A stretch of 64,000 nt of DNA from Sinimarinibacterium arenosum (GTDB lineage: Bacteria > Pseudomonadota > Gammaproteobacteria > Nevskiales > Nevskiaceae), in assembly GCF_005047655.1 (NCBI RefSeq), contig NZ_SUKF01000001.1:484745-548744 (forward strand). Reading direction: 5' to 3'. Positions 1 to 10,254 of this stretch are shown here, one piece after another. The notes beneath the pieces are model-generated. The model saw nothing but the letters and a program-made list of their open reading frames with translations, ran no database searches and was not told the origin of the DNA. The number at the start of each line of letters is the position of its first letter. The first letter of the stretch is position 1. Made by a program: the position numbers and the translations under genes.

Positions 1-79
1 TTCAAATGGGTACTTTCCCTATTGATTGTAAGCCTTGACTTACACTAAGCAAGTGTTGGATGCAGGTTGACGCGCGAAG

Positions 80-98
80 CGGCGCGGGTCAGGCGCCG
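80..98 (-). other. Short GC stem downstream of the DUF1302 gene
   Basis: A perfect 6-bp stem (CGGCGC at 80-85 with GCGCCG at 93-98, 7-base loop) lies about 20 bases past the stop codon at 119. There is no T-tract after it in the minus direction, so intrinsic termination is not shown. The rest of 1-118 shows nothing recognisable. Confidence 0.25.
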
Positions 99-118
99 TT
101 TCGCGACGTTTTTTGACC

Positions 119-2659
119 TCAGAACTGGTACTTCACGAAAGCCTGTGCGAAATCGCGATCGCTATACAGATTGTTTTCGCCGCCGCCAACGAACCAGCCG
201 TATCCGAGCGTGAGCGACAGCGCACTGCGGTAGCGGGTTTCGATGTTGAGCAGAGCCTGTTTACGGCCTTCCACGAAGTTTTCGCCAGGGCCGGGTGCGG
301 TGCCGCTGACATCCTGGGCCCAAACGATGAAGGGCTGCATGCTGATCGGTCCCCAGATGCCTTCGTACTTGACGATCGCAATCAGGCGATAGCCCCACGA
401 CAGCTTGTCGACAAAGGCGTCGAGATCAGCTTGATGCGGGTTAAAGCGAAGGCCGTCGCCGCCCACCGAGCAGGATGGATTGGTCGAGCAGGCCTGCTGC
501 GAGCCATCGGCGCCCGAGCCGTCCGCGCCGGCACTGGCGTGATAGAAGACGCCCGGCGACTCGATCTGCAGCTGGTCCAGCGCGGGCAGGCCGGGCACCC
601 AGGTTGCACCGAATTCACCAACGAGCTGGATCTGGTCGGCGCCGAAAGGCTGGTCGGTTGCCCCGAGGACGCGCGTGAAGCCGAAGTTGAACTGGTAGGT
701 GTCGAACTCTTCGTAGCCGCGGATGTATCCGGGATTCTTGGAGTTCAGCGGCTGGCTGAGGTCGGTCGGCGCATTCTCGCCGACGGTGCCGCCACGATAC
801 GGCACGATGAAGCTTGGGAACGAACGCGCGGAGCCCGGCACGTGGCCGACGAGCAGGTTGATCGTGTCCGTGTACGGGTTGTTGCCGTTGGCGTCGACGA
901 AATCGCTGCTGCCGTAGATCGTGCGGTCGCCGTTCTCATCGAAGCCGGAGCCCGCCGTGGTGCCGAAGCAACCAATGCTGGCGTCGTGGCAGCGGCTCAG
1001 CGTCGGGCCCAGTGCCGCGAAGGCCAGATCAGTGATCGCCACCTGCAGCGGTGCATTCGGGCGATAGGCGACCTCGCCCTGAATCGAATATTCACCCAGC
1101 GTCGTGTTGAAGCTGGCGCCGAACATGTGCAGATTTTCCGGATACTCGAACACCAGCATCGGGCCGTCGAGCTGCACTGCGTTGGAGTACGGCTCGTCCG
1201 GATTGCCGCCAAGCAGGCTTAGCAATCCGACGAGGTCGGTGCCGAGGTCGGCCAGGATTCCCGGACGCTGCAGGCCAAGCACCAGCGCGTCCTGCAACAA
1301 TTGCCCGCTGGCTGCGGTGTTGGCGAGGACCGGCAGGTTGGGGCAGGCGCGCAGATATTCGCTGGTGTTGCGTGCATCCAGTCCCAGTGAATTGCCCTCG
1401 CGGCGTGCGCATGACGCTTGCGCCGAGAAGAAGCTGATATACGGCAGCTTCGAGTGGTAGTTCATGTAGTACAGGCCGAACTCGGTGCCGTTGTTCAGCT
1501 CTTCGGCGTAGTACTTGAATGCCAGGCCGTACTGTCCTTGATCACTCGGTTCCCAGTCCTTCAAGCGCGTCAGCGTGCCGGAGGTTGGGGTGATCAGCGT
1601 CAGCGGATTGTCCAGATAGCCAATCTGGTCGCGCGGCAGCTCGGCGACGAAAGCGCGATCGGGGTCGTCAGGCGAGGCGCCGAAGCTGAGGTTGACACTG
1701 TTGCCGAGGTTGTTCGTGCCCAGATCCGCAAAGCCGAAGTAGGTGCCGGGTGTCGGCGCCTCGAGCGGCGCCCATTCGTACTGATAGTAGGCTTCAATCG
1801 TTGCGCCGTAGAACGGCTCGGAGCTCAGGAAAACCATGCCGACCGGCGTGAAGATTTCCTCGACCTGGAAGCCGACGCGGTAAAGATTATTCGCGTTGAC
1901 CGGGTTGGCCTGGTTGACCGAATTGACTGCCAGCAGCGTGGATTCACCCCAGTTCACTGTCTGACGGCCGATCTTGAAGCTCAGTTCGCGTTCACCGAGG
2001 AACGGCAGGCGGCCATAGATGTTGGCATCAAGCAGCTGCAGGTTGGTGCCCGCCTGACGCAGTGTCTCGCCGTCGGTACGCTGACTGCGTACGCGCGCGC
2101 CCGGTCCGTAGGTGCGCAAGCCATTGGTCCAGTAACGGTTCGCCACGGGATCGTCGGTAAAGCCGACCTGATTCACGTTGTCCGGCGTAATCAGGTTCGG
2201 GTGCGTCTCGGTGAAGTCGTTGTTGATGAAATCGTAGAAATACAGCCACTTCGCAAACAGGCCAAAGTCACCGTAGGTCACGGTGAAATCCTGCGTGATC
2301 TTGAACGGTGCCTGGAAAATATCGCCTTCGTTGTAGTTCAGATCACCGTCGTCGGCGCGCATGCTTGCCGCTCCGGGAGCGCTGGCCAAATGCTCCGTCG
2401 GATAGGTCTGTCCCCTAAAGAGGCCCTGACAGGACTGGTACTGGCGGGTGCAGACATCCGGATTGAGGTTTGCCTTGCCGATCAGCTCGGCTGATTGCTT
2501 TTCCATGCGCCAGCCGGCGCCGGCGGTCATCGTCGTATTCAGCACCCCGCTGATTTCGCCAGCGTCGTCGAACTCGAAACTGAGTGCGTGAACATTGGAG
2601 GCAGCGAGCGCGAGCAGTGCGCCGGTGGCGCAGGACAAGCGTAGACGGGTCCGGTACAT
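119..2659 (-). CDS. DUF1302 family outer-membrane protein
   Basis: Predicted 846-residue secreted protein of the DUF1302 family, whose members are large outer-membrane beta-barrel-like proteins often found with sterol, hydrocarbon or lipid-utilisation genes; the molecular role is not established. I start it at the ATG at 2659, not the in-frame ATG at 2689, because GGGGAAG sits just upstream of 2659 and the protein then opens with a clean signal peptide (positive MYRTR, hydrophobic core, cleavage near VHA at residue 25). The body has the many aromatic, alternating strands of a barrel and ends in Phe (VKYQF), as outer-membrane proteins do. The DUF1329 gene that commonly accompanies this family is not adjacent. 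Paired Cys near residues 70-80 and 715-725 may form disulfides. Confidence 0.85.
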   Translation of the reverse strand: MYRTRLRLSCATGALLALAASNVHALSFEFDDAGEISGVLNTTMTAGAGWRMEKQSAELIGKANLNPDVCTRQYQSCQGLFRGQTYPTEHLASAPGAASMRADDGDLNYNEGDIFQAPFKITQDFTVTYGDFGLFAKWLYFYDFINNDFTETHPNLITPDNVNQVGFTDDPVANRYWTNGLRTYGPGARVRSQRTDGETLRQAGTNLQLLDANIYGRLPFLGERELSFKIGRQTVNWGESTLLAVNSVNQANPVNANNLYRVGFQVEEIFTPVGMVFLSSEPFYGATIEAYYQYEWAPLEAPTPGTYFGFADLGTNNLGNSVNLSFGASPDDPDRAFVAELPRDQIGYLDNPLTLITPTSGTLTRLKDWEPSDQGQYGLAFKYYAEELNNGTEFGLYYMNYHSKLPYISFFSAQASCARREGNSLGLDARNTSEYLRACPNLPVLANTAASGQLLQDALVLGLQRPGILADLGTDLVGLLSLLGGNPDEPYSNAVQLDGPMLVFEYPENLHMFGASFNTTLGEYSIQGEVAYRPNAPLQVAITDLAFAALGPTLSRCHDASIGCFGTTAGSGFDENGDRTIYGSSDFVDANGNNPYTDTINLLVGHVPGSARSFPSFIVPYRGGTVGENAPTDLSQPLNSKNPGYIRGYEEFDTYQFNFGFTRVLGATDQPFGADQIQLVGEFGATWVPGLPALDQLQIESPGVFYHASAGADGSGADGSQQACSTNPSCSVGGDGLRFNPHQADLDAFVDKLSWGYRLIAIVKYEGIWGPISMQPFIVWAQDVSGTAPGPGENFVEGRKQALLNIETRYRSALSLTLGYGWFVGGGENNLYSDRDFAQAFVKYQF

Positions 2660-2879
2660 AACTTCCCCAGAAAAGGTCACAGAGATCAATGATTGTTTGC
2701 TTGAACCGGGCTGTTGTTACGGGCCGGTATTTGGCTTCAAAGATACCACGTTCGTCCCTTTTTTCGGACTGAACTGCACGTAGGAAAACGTCCGACCCGC
2801 CTTGGGTTCGGGCGTCAGTGCGGGTTGCAACGTGTCAGCGGGTGGGGATGAAGATCATTGCGGCCCCAGAGTCGCTGCG
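2660..2879. other. Intergenic region upstream of the DUF1302 gene
   Basis: 220 bases between two minus-strand genes, expected to hold the promoter of the DUF1302 gene. I see no clear -35/-10 pair and no conserved operator. A short plus frame at 2802 runs antisense into the PDZ gene and is not supported. Confidence 0.4.
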
Positions 2880-3851
2880 TCAGGGGGTGCGTGGTTTGAC
2901 GATGATGTGCTGGTGAGGTTGCGACGGCACAATCCCTTCGACCGTGATCATGTGGCCCGCGCGCACGACCTGCAGGTGGACGGTCTTCTGCGTTCCGATA
3001 TCGGACAGCGCGTCCCAGGCGGAGATCGGATCAGCGACCGCACGACCATTGATGTTGCGGATGACGTCGCCGTCCTTGAGTCCGAGTTTTCCGGTTTGGG
3101 GTGCGCTGACGACGAGAACACCGGCATCGGTCTTGAAATACGGCTGCAGGTCTTTGCTCAGCCGTGCCAACTGCAGGTCTCCCAGTGCGCTGATCGGGGC
3201 GGGCGGCGGCATCGGAGCCTGCGGTGGCATTGGCGCTTGCGGGGCGATCAGGACGTCGCAGTCCTTTTCGCAGTGCCAGCTGGCCACAGGTGTCTGCGGC
3301 GCGAACGCCAGCGCCGGGCGAGTTGCCACGACTTCCGCATGTCGCCGTTGTTGATCACGCTCATATTCGACGGTGACGGTATCGCCCGGCTTCAAGGTGG
3401 CCATGATGTCGTGCAGCTTGAGCGCAGGACTGATCTTGTCGGTGCTCGATGCCAGCGACTGCCCGTTTGCGCTGAGCAGCAGATCGCCGGACTTCAGGCC
3501 GGCCTTGTCCGCCCCGCTGCCCGGGGTGACGCCGATGATCGGGATGCCGCCGCGCTGATCCTGGGTTTCGTCATCGATCATCACGCCCAGCATTGCGCGG
3601 TTTGGATTACTCAGGAACTCGAAGGCATACGCGCTCGGGCTGTCGGCGTGGGCTTCGCGCACCGCGCGGCTCATTTCTTCGGCGGCGCGTTGCAGCTCAG
3701 CCTGGGCACGCTGCAGTTCGGCGGTTGCGCGCTCAAGTTCGGCGCGGGTCGCGGCGCTTTCGGCGTCTTGCCCCGCCCAGCTCGGAGGCACGCTCAAGCC
3801 GAGGGCGAGCGCCAGGGTCAGTGTCAGTGGGTGCATCAGGTTCACGGTCAT
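2880..3851 (-). CDS. Periplasmic double-PDZ protein with N-terminal coiled coil
   Basis: 323 residues with a signal peptide (hydrophobic run after MTVNLMHP, cleavage near SWA-GQ), then a heptad-like Ala/Glu/Leu/Arg coiled coil at about residues 25-65, then two PDZ domains. PDZ1 is near 85-165, with GSGADKAGLKSGDLLLSANG as the carboxylate-binding core; PDZ2 is near 235-315 (GKLGLKDGDVIRNINGR). A Met/Pro/Ala linker (APMPPQAPMPPPAP) separates them. No trypsin-like triad or membrane protease domain is present, so this is not DegP/RseP; a periplasmic scaffold or sensor role is inference. The start ATG (3849-3851) overlaps the TGA of the preceding gene as ATGA, giving translational coupling to the sigma/anchor pair. 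Confidence 0.75.
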   Translation of the reverse strand: MTVNLMHPLTLTLALALGLSVPPSWAGQDAESAATRAELERATAELQRAQAELQRAAEEMSRAVREAHADSPSAYAFEFLSNPNRAMLGVMIDDETQDQRGGIPIIGVTPGSGADKAGLKSGDLLLSANGQSLASSTDKISPALKLHDIMATLKPGDTVTVEYERDQQRRHAEVVATRPALAFAPQTPVASWHCEKDCDVLIAPQAPMPPQAPMPPPAPISALGDLQLARLSKDLQPYFKTDAGVLVVSAPQTGKLGLKDGDVIRNINGRAVADPISAWDALSDIGTQKTVHLQVVRAGHMITVEGIVPSQPHQHIIVKPRTP

Positions 3852-4354
3852 AGGGTCCACTCCGCAAGCGGTTTTTCAGCCGGCGTTGGCTGCAGTTCTG
3901 CGCCTTCATGCAGCTGCACCAGCCGTGACATCAGCGCAACGCGGCTGCGCCACAGCTGCTGTCGGGTATCGCCGGTCGAGGCGTAATTGAGTTGCAGATC
4001 AACCAGCGCAAGGTCCTGTTCGAGACGTTCTGAGCCTGCTGCCAGCGCGGCATTCCAGACCACGACCTGAGGTCGCAGTTGATCCAGGCGCTGTTCCAGC
4101 TGGTGCGATTCTGCGATCAGTGCGCGCACGTCCCGGGCTGTCTCGCCGCTTCCAGCTTGCGGCGGTGTCTGGTGCCAGACGCCGACGGCCAGCAGTAGCG
4201 AGGCGGCGAGTGCGACGCTTCCACCCCAGGTACGCCACCTTCGGCGGCTGCGCCGCGGAGCAGGCGGACGCAGCGCACGCTCAAGTCGTGTCCAGCCGTC
4301 GCTTGGTGGGTCGAATTCCGGCAGCTCGCGCAGCCGTTCACTCAGTTCAGTCAT
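3848..4354 (-). CDS. Single-pass membrane protein, putative anti-sigma factor
   Basis: 168 residues: a short cytoplasmic N-terminus (MTELSERLRELPEFDPP), a basic stop-transfer patch (PRRSRRRWR), one transmembrane helix at about residues 43-60, and a helical periplasmic part rich in Leu/Gln. Topology and position directly after an ECF sigma gene fit an anti-sigma factor, but no zinc-binding ZAS motif (HxxxCxxC) is visible, so the call rests on context. The start at 4354 overlaps the sigma stop as ATGA, and its own stop overlaps the PDZ start in the same way. An in-frame upstream ATG (4471) would place 39 residues inside the sigma gene and is rejected. Confidence 0.7.
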   Translation of the reverse strand: MTELSERLRELPEFDPPSDGWTRLERALRPPAPRRSRRRWRTWGGSVALAASLLLAVGVWHQTPPQAGSGETARDVRALIAESHQLEQRLDQLRPQVVVWNAALAAGSERLEQDLALVDLQLNYASTGDTRQQLWRSRVALMSRLVQLHEGAELQPTPAEKPLAEWTL

Positions 4355-4926
4355 GACACCTCCGGTGCCGTCGCCACTGCAGCCTGGCGAACATCGTTCT
4401 GCAGCAGCTCGCGCAGGCGCTGATGCGCACGCGAGAGCTGGGATTTGGAGAAGCTGGGCGTCCTGCCGCACATCTGTGCGATCTCGAAGTGGGTGTAGCC
4501 TTCAACGTGGTACAGCCACAGCACGGCGCGCGGAACCGGAGGCATCAGGGACAATGCCTTCTCGAGATCGAGTTGGCACAGATCTTCGATGGCAGGTTCA
4601 TCGCCGGCTTCGAGGTTGTCTGTCTCGAACAGCGACAGCGTTTTGCGACCGGCGCGCAAGTGCATCAGTGACTCGGTTGCGGCGATCGACCGGAGCCAGC
4701 GTCCGAACGGCGCGTCGCCACGGTATTGCGGCAGACAGCGGAACGCGCGCAGAAACGTGTTCTGCATGATGTCGGCGGCGGCGTCGGGACAATGCGTCAT
4801 GCGCCGCGCAAGGGTGAACACCGCGCGCGAGAAGCAACGATAGATCGCTTCCTGGCCGCGCCCGTCGCCGGTACGCGCCAGGGCGAGGGTTTGGTCGTCG
4901 ATCGGGCTGTCGAATGCGGAGCTCAT
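4351..4926 (-). CDS. ECF RNA polymerase sigma factor
   Basis: 191-residue sigma-70 family ECF factor. Sigma-2 lies at about residues 25-90 (ARRMTHCPDAAADIMQNTFL, then the promoter-melting helix RGDAPFGRWLRSIA). Sigma-4 lies at about 125-175, where LDLEKALSLMPPVPRAVLWL leads into the helix-turn-helix YTHFEIAQMCGRTPSFSKSQLSRAHQRLRE. It would direct transcription of an envelope or stress regulon, probably including its own operon. A TTG at 4932 is in frame, but ATG at 4926 is the more likely start; neither has a strong Shine-Dalgarno sequence. First gene of the coupled sigma/anchor/PDZ unit. Confidence 0.85.
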   Translation of the reverse strand: MSSAFDSPIDDQTLALARTGDGRGQEAIYRCFSRAVFTLARRMTHCPDAAADIMQNTFLRAFRCLPQYRGDAPFGRWLRSIAATESLMHLRAGRKTLSLFETDNLEAGDEPAIEDLCQLDLEKALSLMPPVPRAVLWLYHVEGYTHFEIAQMCGRTPSFSKSQLSRAHQRLRELLQNDVRQAAVATAPEVS

Positions 4927-4989
4927 CGCCAACTCAGATGCCGCAGGGACACAAATGGTCGCACGGCCGTTGACAGCGGGATCGACGGT

Positions 4990-5937
4990 TCAGGGGCGCG
5001 CGGTACCCGGGCTGAGGTCCTGTGCGGCCAGCCATTGCAGAACCAGCGTGGCCGAGGTGTCGGGGTGTTCCTGCATGAAGCAATGGCCACCGTCGACCTC
5101 GACCACGTCGATGGCGGGGTTGATTCCATGCGCACGCCGCGCCGAAACAGGAACGAAATCGTAGCTGCTGCGGCCGTAGACCAGCAGGACCGGACAATCG
5201 ATCTGTGCGAACGCCGGCCATGGGTACACCGGAGATTCGAAAATCTTCGCTTCGATCCGCGGCGGGCAGCACAACTCGCGCTTGCCGTCGAGATCGCGGG
5301 TGGCGTGCGCGGCAAAGCAGCGCAAGGCGTCGTCGCGCCAACCTGTGTAGATGCCACGGCCGTGCAGGCGCTGGAGTACTTCGTCGACCGATGACCAGCG
5401 GGTGCGCCGGCGCAATGCAGCGCGCGACATCGGATTGCGCCCGAATGCGCTCAGCAGCTTGATCCCGAACCAGGTCGCCGGCGGCATGACAATGGGGTCC
5501 AGCAGCACCAGGGCACGAAACAGACCCGGGTTGGCGGCGGCTGCGCGCAAGGTCAATGCCGCACCAAAGCTATGCCCGATGCCGATCAATGGCGCGGCGC
5601 GATCCAGCTGCTGCTCGCGGATAATCGGTTCTATCCGCCGGATCACGTTGCGCACGCCGGAGAACCGGGCGGGCGCGTCGCTGGCGCCGTGTCCCTCGAT
5701 GTCGTGACAGAACAGACCGTAGCGTGTGTTCAGCTGACGCAGAAACGGCCAGTACACGCCGCCGCAGAAGCCATTGCCGTGAACAAAGTGCAGCGTCGGT
5801 CCGGGGCGATCGAAGCGGCGCCCTCGCAGCGTGGGCCCGCCTCCGGCGTTCGAAGCCCAGCCAAGGCTCCGGGACAGGAATTCATCGGCCACTGCCGCGG
5901 GAGATTGCACCGCCGTCGTCTGTTCCGGGGCGTTCAT
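4990..5937 (-). CDS. Alpha/beta hydrolase
   Basis: 315 residues with the alpha/beta-hydrolase core: oxyanion-hole HGNGFCGG near residue 53, nucleophile elbow GHSFG with Ser123, and a late His in the C-terminal VDGGHCFMQEHP segment. The acid is probably the Asp in the strand that precedes it. Substrate unknown; esterase or lipase-like activity on small hydrophobic esters is a family-level guess. Its start overlaps the stop of the upstream hydrolase gene as ATGA, so the two are co-translated paralogous hydrolases. Confidence 0.8.
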   Translation of the reverse strand: MNAPEQTTAVQSPAAVADEFLSRSLGWASNAGGGPTLRGRRFDRPGPTLHFVHGNGFCGGVYWPFLRQLNTRYGLFCHDIEGHGASDAPARFSGVRNVIRRIEPIIREQQLDRAAPLIGIGHSFGAALTLRAAAANPGLFRALVLLDPIVMPPATWFGIKLLSAFGRNPMSRAALRRRTRWSSVDEVLQRLHGRGIYTGWRDDALRCFAAHATRDLDGKRELCCPPRIEAKIFESPVYPWPAFAQIDCPVLLVYGRSSYDFVPVSARRAHGINPAIDVVEVDGGHCFMQEHPDTSATLVLQWLAAQDLSPGTARP

Positions 5938-6818
5938 GGCATCGCTTTGGCCAGAAACGTGCGGATCACCGCGCCGGTCGCTTCAGGTGCATCAAAATGG
6001 AGCATGTGCCCCGCGTCAGCGATCGCGGTCTCCTCACGTTGTTGAAAGCAGCTGCGGCGCACGCTGCGCTCATCGACGCTGATCGCTTGGGCGAAACTGG
6101 AAGCAGCGGCATCCACGAACAATGTCGGTGCGGTGATCTGTCGCCAGATCGCCATCGACTCGGCCGATTTGTACAGGGTCGGCATGTCGAGGCGGTGTCG
6201 GGGGTCGGCTAGCAGACGGATGCGGCCCTTGCCGTCCTGCGCGCCCCAGCATCGGGCAATGAAGTTGGCCCGCTCCGGACTCAGGCGCGGATGTTGAATT
6301 CGAATGCGCTCGGCCAGGAATTCGAACGATGGATAGGTCTTGGAGCGGGTTTTGCCTTGCTGCTGATCGAGCCAGCGAGTGAATCGCCGCGGCGCCTGTT
6401 CGGCAGGCATGTCGGGCAGAAACAGTCCGTCCAGGCAGACCAGCCGGCTGATCCGCTGAGGTCGCAGTCCGGCGTACAGACTCATGATCTGGGCACCCAT
6501 GCTGTGCCCGGCCAGCCAAACCGGCTGCTGTGGGCTGTAGTGCTGCAACAGGGCGTCGAGGTCGGCGACGTAGTCCTGAAACCAGTAACCGTCCTGGGGC
6601 CATTGGGTGTGGCCGAATCCACGCCAGTCCGGCGCCAGAACCTGGCACAGGTCGAGCAGCGGCTGCACCAGCTCCTGAAATGTAGCCGATACATCGAGCC
6701 AACCATGCCCGAGAAACAGCATCGGACGCTGTGGATCGCCCCAGCGACGGACGTGATAACGCAACCCGCGAATGCGGACGAAATCCGGCCGGCTGGCGCG
6801 CGCGGCGGCAACGGTCAT
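5934..6818 (-). CDS. Alpha/beta hydrolase
   Basis: 294 residues. GHGWLDVSATF forms the oxyanion region, GHSMG with Ser106 the nucleophile elbow, and AIADAGHMLHFDAPEA carries the catalytic His near the C-terminus. The family includes esterases and C-C bond hydrolases; the substrate is unknown. I use ATG 6818 (MTVAAARAS), since an upstream in-frame start at 6935 would add 39 low-quality residues across the divergent promoter region of the transglutaminase gene. It precedes and overlaps the second hydrolase gene by ATGA. Confidence 0.8.
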   Translation of the reverse strand: MTVAAARASRPDFVRIRGLRYHVRRWGDPQRPMLFLGHGWLDVSATFQELVQPLLDLCQVLAPDWRGFGHTQWPQDGYWFQDYVADLDALLQHYSPQQPVWLAGHSMGAQIMSLYAGLRPQRISRLVCLDGLFLPDMPAEQAPRRFTRWLDQQQGKTRSKTYPSFEFLAERIRIQHPRLSPERANFIARCWGAQDGKGRIRLLADPRHRLDMPTLYKSAESMAIWRQITAPTLFVDAAASSFAQAISVDERSVRRSCFQQREETAIADAGHMLHFDAPEATGAVIRTFLAKAMP

Positions 6819-6933
6819 ATCTGAGTGATCCTTGGCAGGGGCTGTGGACAGAAATGGAGTATAGAGTGGCGTCCGCGCTTCGATGGCAAGCCTTTTGCCA
6901 GATGACGCACCACCACGCCGGTTATTGCTCCCC

Positions 6934-9900
6934 ATGTCGATCCACGTCGCACTGCATCACCTCACCTCCTACCGGTACGACCGGCGCGTGTCGATGTCGC
7001 CGCAGTTGATCCGGCTGCGGCCGGCACCGCATACGCGCACGCGAGTGCTCAGTTACGCGTTGCATATTTCGCCGGACCCCCATTTCATCAACTGGCAGCA
7101 GGATCCGTTCGGCAACTGGCAGGCACGCGTGGTGTTTCCGGAAAAAGTCACCGAGTTCAACGTGACGGTGGATCTGGTTGCCGATTTGGCGGTGATCAAC
7201 CCGTTCGACTTTTTCGTCGAGACGGATGCCACGCAGTTTCCGTTCAGTTATCCGGAAGGTTTGCGCGAGGATCTGGGGCCGTATCTGCGCGCGCAACCGA
7301 TCGGGCCACAACTGGCGGCGTTCATGCAGACTGTGCCGAAAAGCGCCGAGAGCACGGTCGATTTTCTGGTGGAACTGAATCTGCGCCTGCAGCAGCAGAT
7401 CAGTTATCTGATCCGCATGGAGCCGGGCGTGCAGACGCCCGAGGAAACGCTGACCAACGGCAGCGGCTCCTGTCGCGATACGGCCTGGCTGCTGGTGCAG
7501 GTGCTGCGCAATCTGGGCCTGGCGGCTCGCTTCGTGTCCGGCTACCTGATTCAGCTCAAGCCCGACGTCAAACCGCTCGAAGGCCCGGCCGGGGCCGAAT
7601 CCGACTTCACTGATCTGCATGCCTGGACCGAGGTCTATGTGCCCGGGGCCGGCTGGATTGGTCTGGATCCGACCTCGGGAATGTTTGCGGGCGAGGGGCA
7701 TATTCCGCTCAGTGCGACGCCGGATCCGACATCGGCTGCGCCGATCAGTGGAGCGGTCGAAGCCAGCGAGGTCACGTTCGGACATGAGATGTCGGTGCAA
7801 CGCATCGTCGAATCCGCACGTGTGACCAAACCCTACGACGATGCGCAGTGGGACGCCATCGATGTGCTGGGGCTGCAGGTTGATGAGCGTCTGCAGGCTG
7901 ACGATGTGCGCCTGACCATGGGTGGTGAGCCGACATTCATCTCCGCTGACGATATGCAGGGTGCGGAGTGGAACACCGCCGCGGTCGGTCCGGACAAATT
8001 GCAGCGCGCGCTGGAACTGCTGGTGCGGCTGCGTGACCACTATGCACCGAATGGTCTGCTGACCTACGGACAGGGCAAGTGGTACCCGGGAGAATCGCTG
8101 CCGCGCTGGGTCTACTCTCTGTACTGGCGCCGTGACCAGCAACCGCTGTGGCGCACGCCGCTAGTGATACCAGACCCGAAGAAGCCGGTGGGATTGCTGC
8201 ATGCCGACAAATTCATGCGGGGGTTGGTGGCGCGGCTGGATGTGGATCCGCGCAATGTTTGCGAGGCTTACGAAGACACGCTGCATTACCTGGTGCGCGA
8301 GCGCAAGCTGCCGATCAATCTGGATCCGAGCGACAGTCGGCTGGCGGATGCGGAAGAGCGCGCGCGCCTGCTGCAGGTGTTCGAGCGTGGCCTTGGGACG
8401 CCGCGTGGATATGTACTGCCGATTCAGCGCTGGCAGTCACAGGCGCGCTGGATGAGCGAGCGCTGGTTGCTGCGCACTGGCCGTTTGTTCCTGCTGCCGG
8501 GCGATTCTCCGATCGGCCTGCGCTTGCCAATGGAATCGCTGCCGAGCGTGCCGCCCGACGCGGTACCGGTGTCCTATCCGAGCGATCCGTCCGCCCTGCC
8601 GTCGTACCTGCCGGCTCCGGACCCTCGGCGTCAGCCCTATTTGCAGGTCCGAAGCGGCAACAGCGAGCCCGTCCAGACCAAGCATCAGATTCCCGAGGCG
8701 GGACAGACCAGGCCGCGCGAGCGGGGTGCCTATCTGAACGGACCCAACGTGCGCACGGCACTCACGGTCGAGCCACGCGAAGGCTGGATCAATGTCTTCA
8801 TGCCGCCGGTCGCGCGCACCGAGGATTTTCTCGATCTTGTTGCTGCGGTTGAGGATGTTGCTGCGGAAACCGGCTTGCCGGTGCGGATCGAGGGCTACTC
8901 TCCGCCGTCGGATCCGCGGCTGGAAGTGCTGAAGATCACGCCGGACCCCGGCGTCATTGAAGTCAATGTGCAGCCGTCGCGTTCGTGGAATGAATTGCGT
9001 GACAACACGCTGGCGGTCTACGAAATCGCTCGCCAAAGTCGCCTGACGACTGAGAAGTTTCTGGTCGACGGTCGTTCGGTGGGTACCGGTGGCGGCAACC
9101 ATGTGGTGTTGGGTGGGGCGACCCCTGAAGATTCGCCGTTCCTGCGGCGTCCCGATGTGCTGGGCAGTCTGCTGCGCTATTGGCAGAACCACCCAAGTCT
9201 GTCCTATCTGTTTTCGGGTCTGTTCATCGGGCCCACCTCGCAGCATCCGCGTGTCGATGAGGCGCGCGACAGCCAGATTTACGAACTCGAACTGGCCTTG
9301 GCGCAGCTGCCGGCCATGGGCCAGTCGATGCCGCCATGGATCGTCGATCGTGTGTTGCGCAACCTGCTGACCGATCTCACCGGCAACACCCATCGTGCCG
9401 AGTTCTGTATCGACAAGCTGTATTCGCCGGACTCGCCGACTGGCCGCCTCGGCCTGGTCGAATTGCGCGGTTTTGAAATGCCGCCGCATGCGCGCATGAG
9501 TCTGGTGCAGCAGTTGCTGGTGCGCGCATTGATCGCATGGTTCTGGCGTGCGCCTTACACAAGGCCGTTGGTGCGCTGGGGGACGCAGCTACATGATCGC
9601 TGGATGCTGCCCAATGACAACTGGCTGGATCTGAATGAGGTTGTTGCCGATTTGCAGCAGGCCGGGTTCGCGTTTCGCCCAGAGTGGTTTGCGCCTCATT
9701 TCGAGTTCCGTTTCCCGTGTCATGGCGTGCTGCGCCACGAGGGTATGGAATTGGAGCTGCGCCACGCGCTGGAGCCGTGGATCGTTCTCGGCGAGGAAGC
9801 TGGCGGTGGTGGCACCACCCGCTATGTTGATTCCTCAGTCGAGCGTCTGCAGGTCAAGGTCAGTGGTCTGACGCCGGATCGCCATAAGGTGACCTGCAAC

Positions 9901-10254
9901 GGTCGTTTGCTTCCCCTGCGGGCCACTGGAATTCAAGGCGAATACGTTGCAGGCATCCGCTTCCGCGCTTGGCAACCGCATTCGTGCCTGCATCCGACAA
10001 TTGGTGTGCATTCGCCGCTGGTGCTGGATCTGTACGACACCTGGAACGGACGTGCGCTGGCCGGATGTACCTATCACGTCGCCCACCCCGCGGGTCGCAA
10101 TTACGATACGTTCCCGGTCAATGCCTTCGAAGCCGAAGCGCGCCGGTTGACGCGGTTCGAACCGATCGGGCACACGCCGGGGCCGATGCCGGTGCAGCCT
10201 GAGCGCAGCAATCCGGACTTTCCATGCACCTTGGACTTGCGGCGACCACTGTGA
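6934..10254 (+). CDS. Transglutaminase-like / DUF2126 fusion protein of the Anbu cluster
   Basis: 1106 residues. The N-terminal part (about 1-290) is a bacterial transglutaminase-like module with its own N-terminal region ([24 protein letters not shown]) and a papain-like triad: Cys180 in [10 protein letters not shown], His229 in DLHAWTE, Asp245 in GLDPTSG. The long remainder is DUF2126, a domain nearly always attached to such transglutaminases. This type clusters with alpha-E proteins, circularly permuted ATP-grasp enzymes and the Anbu peptidase, as here; a role in making and cleaving a peptide-like product or tag has been proposed for the group on comparative grounds, but substrates are unknown. 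Start 6934 ([10 protein letters not shown]) gives the family N-terminus; ATG 6883 adds 17 unrelated residues. Confidence 0.88.
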   Translation: MSIHVALHHLTSYRYDRRVSMSPQLIRLRPAPHTRTRVLSYALHISPDPHFINWQQDPFGNWQARVVFPEKVTEFNVTVDLVADLAVINPFDFFVETDATQFPFSYPEGLREDLGPYLRAQPIGPQLAAFMQTVPKSAESTVDFLVELNLRLQQQISYLIRMEPGVQTPEETLTNGSGSCRDTAWLLVQVLRNLGLAARFVSGYLIQLKPDVKPLEGPAGAESDFTDLHAWTEVYVPGAGWIGLDPTSGMFAGEGHIPLSATPDPTSAAPISGAVEASEVTFGHEMSVQRIVESARVTKPYDDAQWDAIDVLGLQVDERLQADDVRLTMGGEPTFISADDMQGAEWNTAAVGPDKLQRALELLVRLRDHYAPNGLLTYGQGKWYPGESLPRWVYSLYWRRDQQPLWRTPLVIPDPKKPVGLLHADKFMRGLVARLDVDPRNVCEAYEDTLHYLVRERKLPINLDPSDSRLADAEERARLLQVFERGLGTPRGYVLPIQRWQSQARWMSERWLLRTGRLFLLPGDSPIGLRLPMESLPSVPPDAVPVSYPSDPSALPSYLPAPDPRRQPYLQVRSGNSEPVQTKHQIPEAGQTRPRERGAYLNGPNVRTALTVEPREGWINVFMPPVARTEDFLDLVAAVEDVAAETGLPVRIEGYSPPSDPRLEVLKITPDPGVIEVNVQPSRSWNELRDNTLAVYEIARQSRLTTEKFLVDGRSVGTGGGNHVVLGGATPEDSPFLRRPDVLGSLLRYWQNHPSLSYLFSGLFIGPTSQHPRVDEARDSQIYELELALAQLPAMGQSMPPWIVDRVLRNLLTDLTGNTHRAEFCIDKLYSPDSPTGRLGLVELRGFEMPPHARMSLVQQLLVRALIAWFWRAPYTRPLVRWGTQLHDRWMLPNDNWLDLNEVVADLQQAGFAFRPEWFAPHFEFRFPCHGVLRHEGMELELRHALEPWIVLGEEAGGGGTTRYVDSSVERLQVKVSGLTPDRHKVTCNGRLLPLRATGIQGEYVAGIRFRAWQPHSCLHPTIGVHSPLVLDLYDTWNGRALAGCTYHVAHPAGRNYDTFPVNAFEAEARRLTRFEPIGHTPGPMPVQPERSNPDFPCTLDLRRPL

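Noticed and set aside
113-2494. Plus-strand open frames (about 369 and 358 codons)
   Set aside because: Antisense to the DUF1302 gene; composition typical of antisense shadows in high-GC DNA.
6922-9489. Minus-strand open frames opposite the DUF2126 gene
   Set aside because: No family similarity, and the plus-strand protein has a complete transglutaminase triad.
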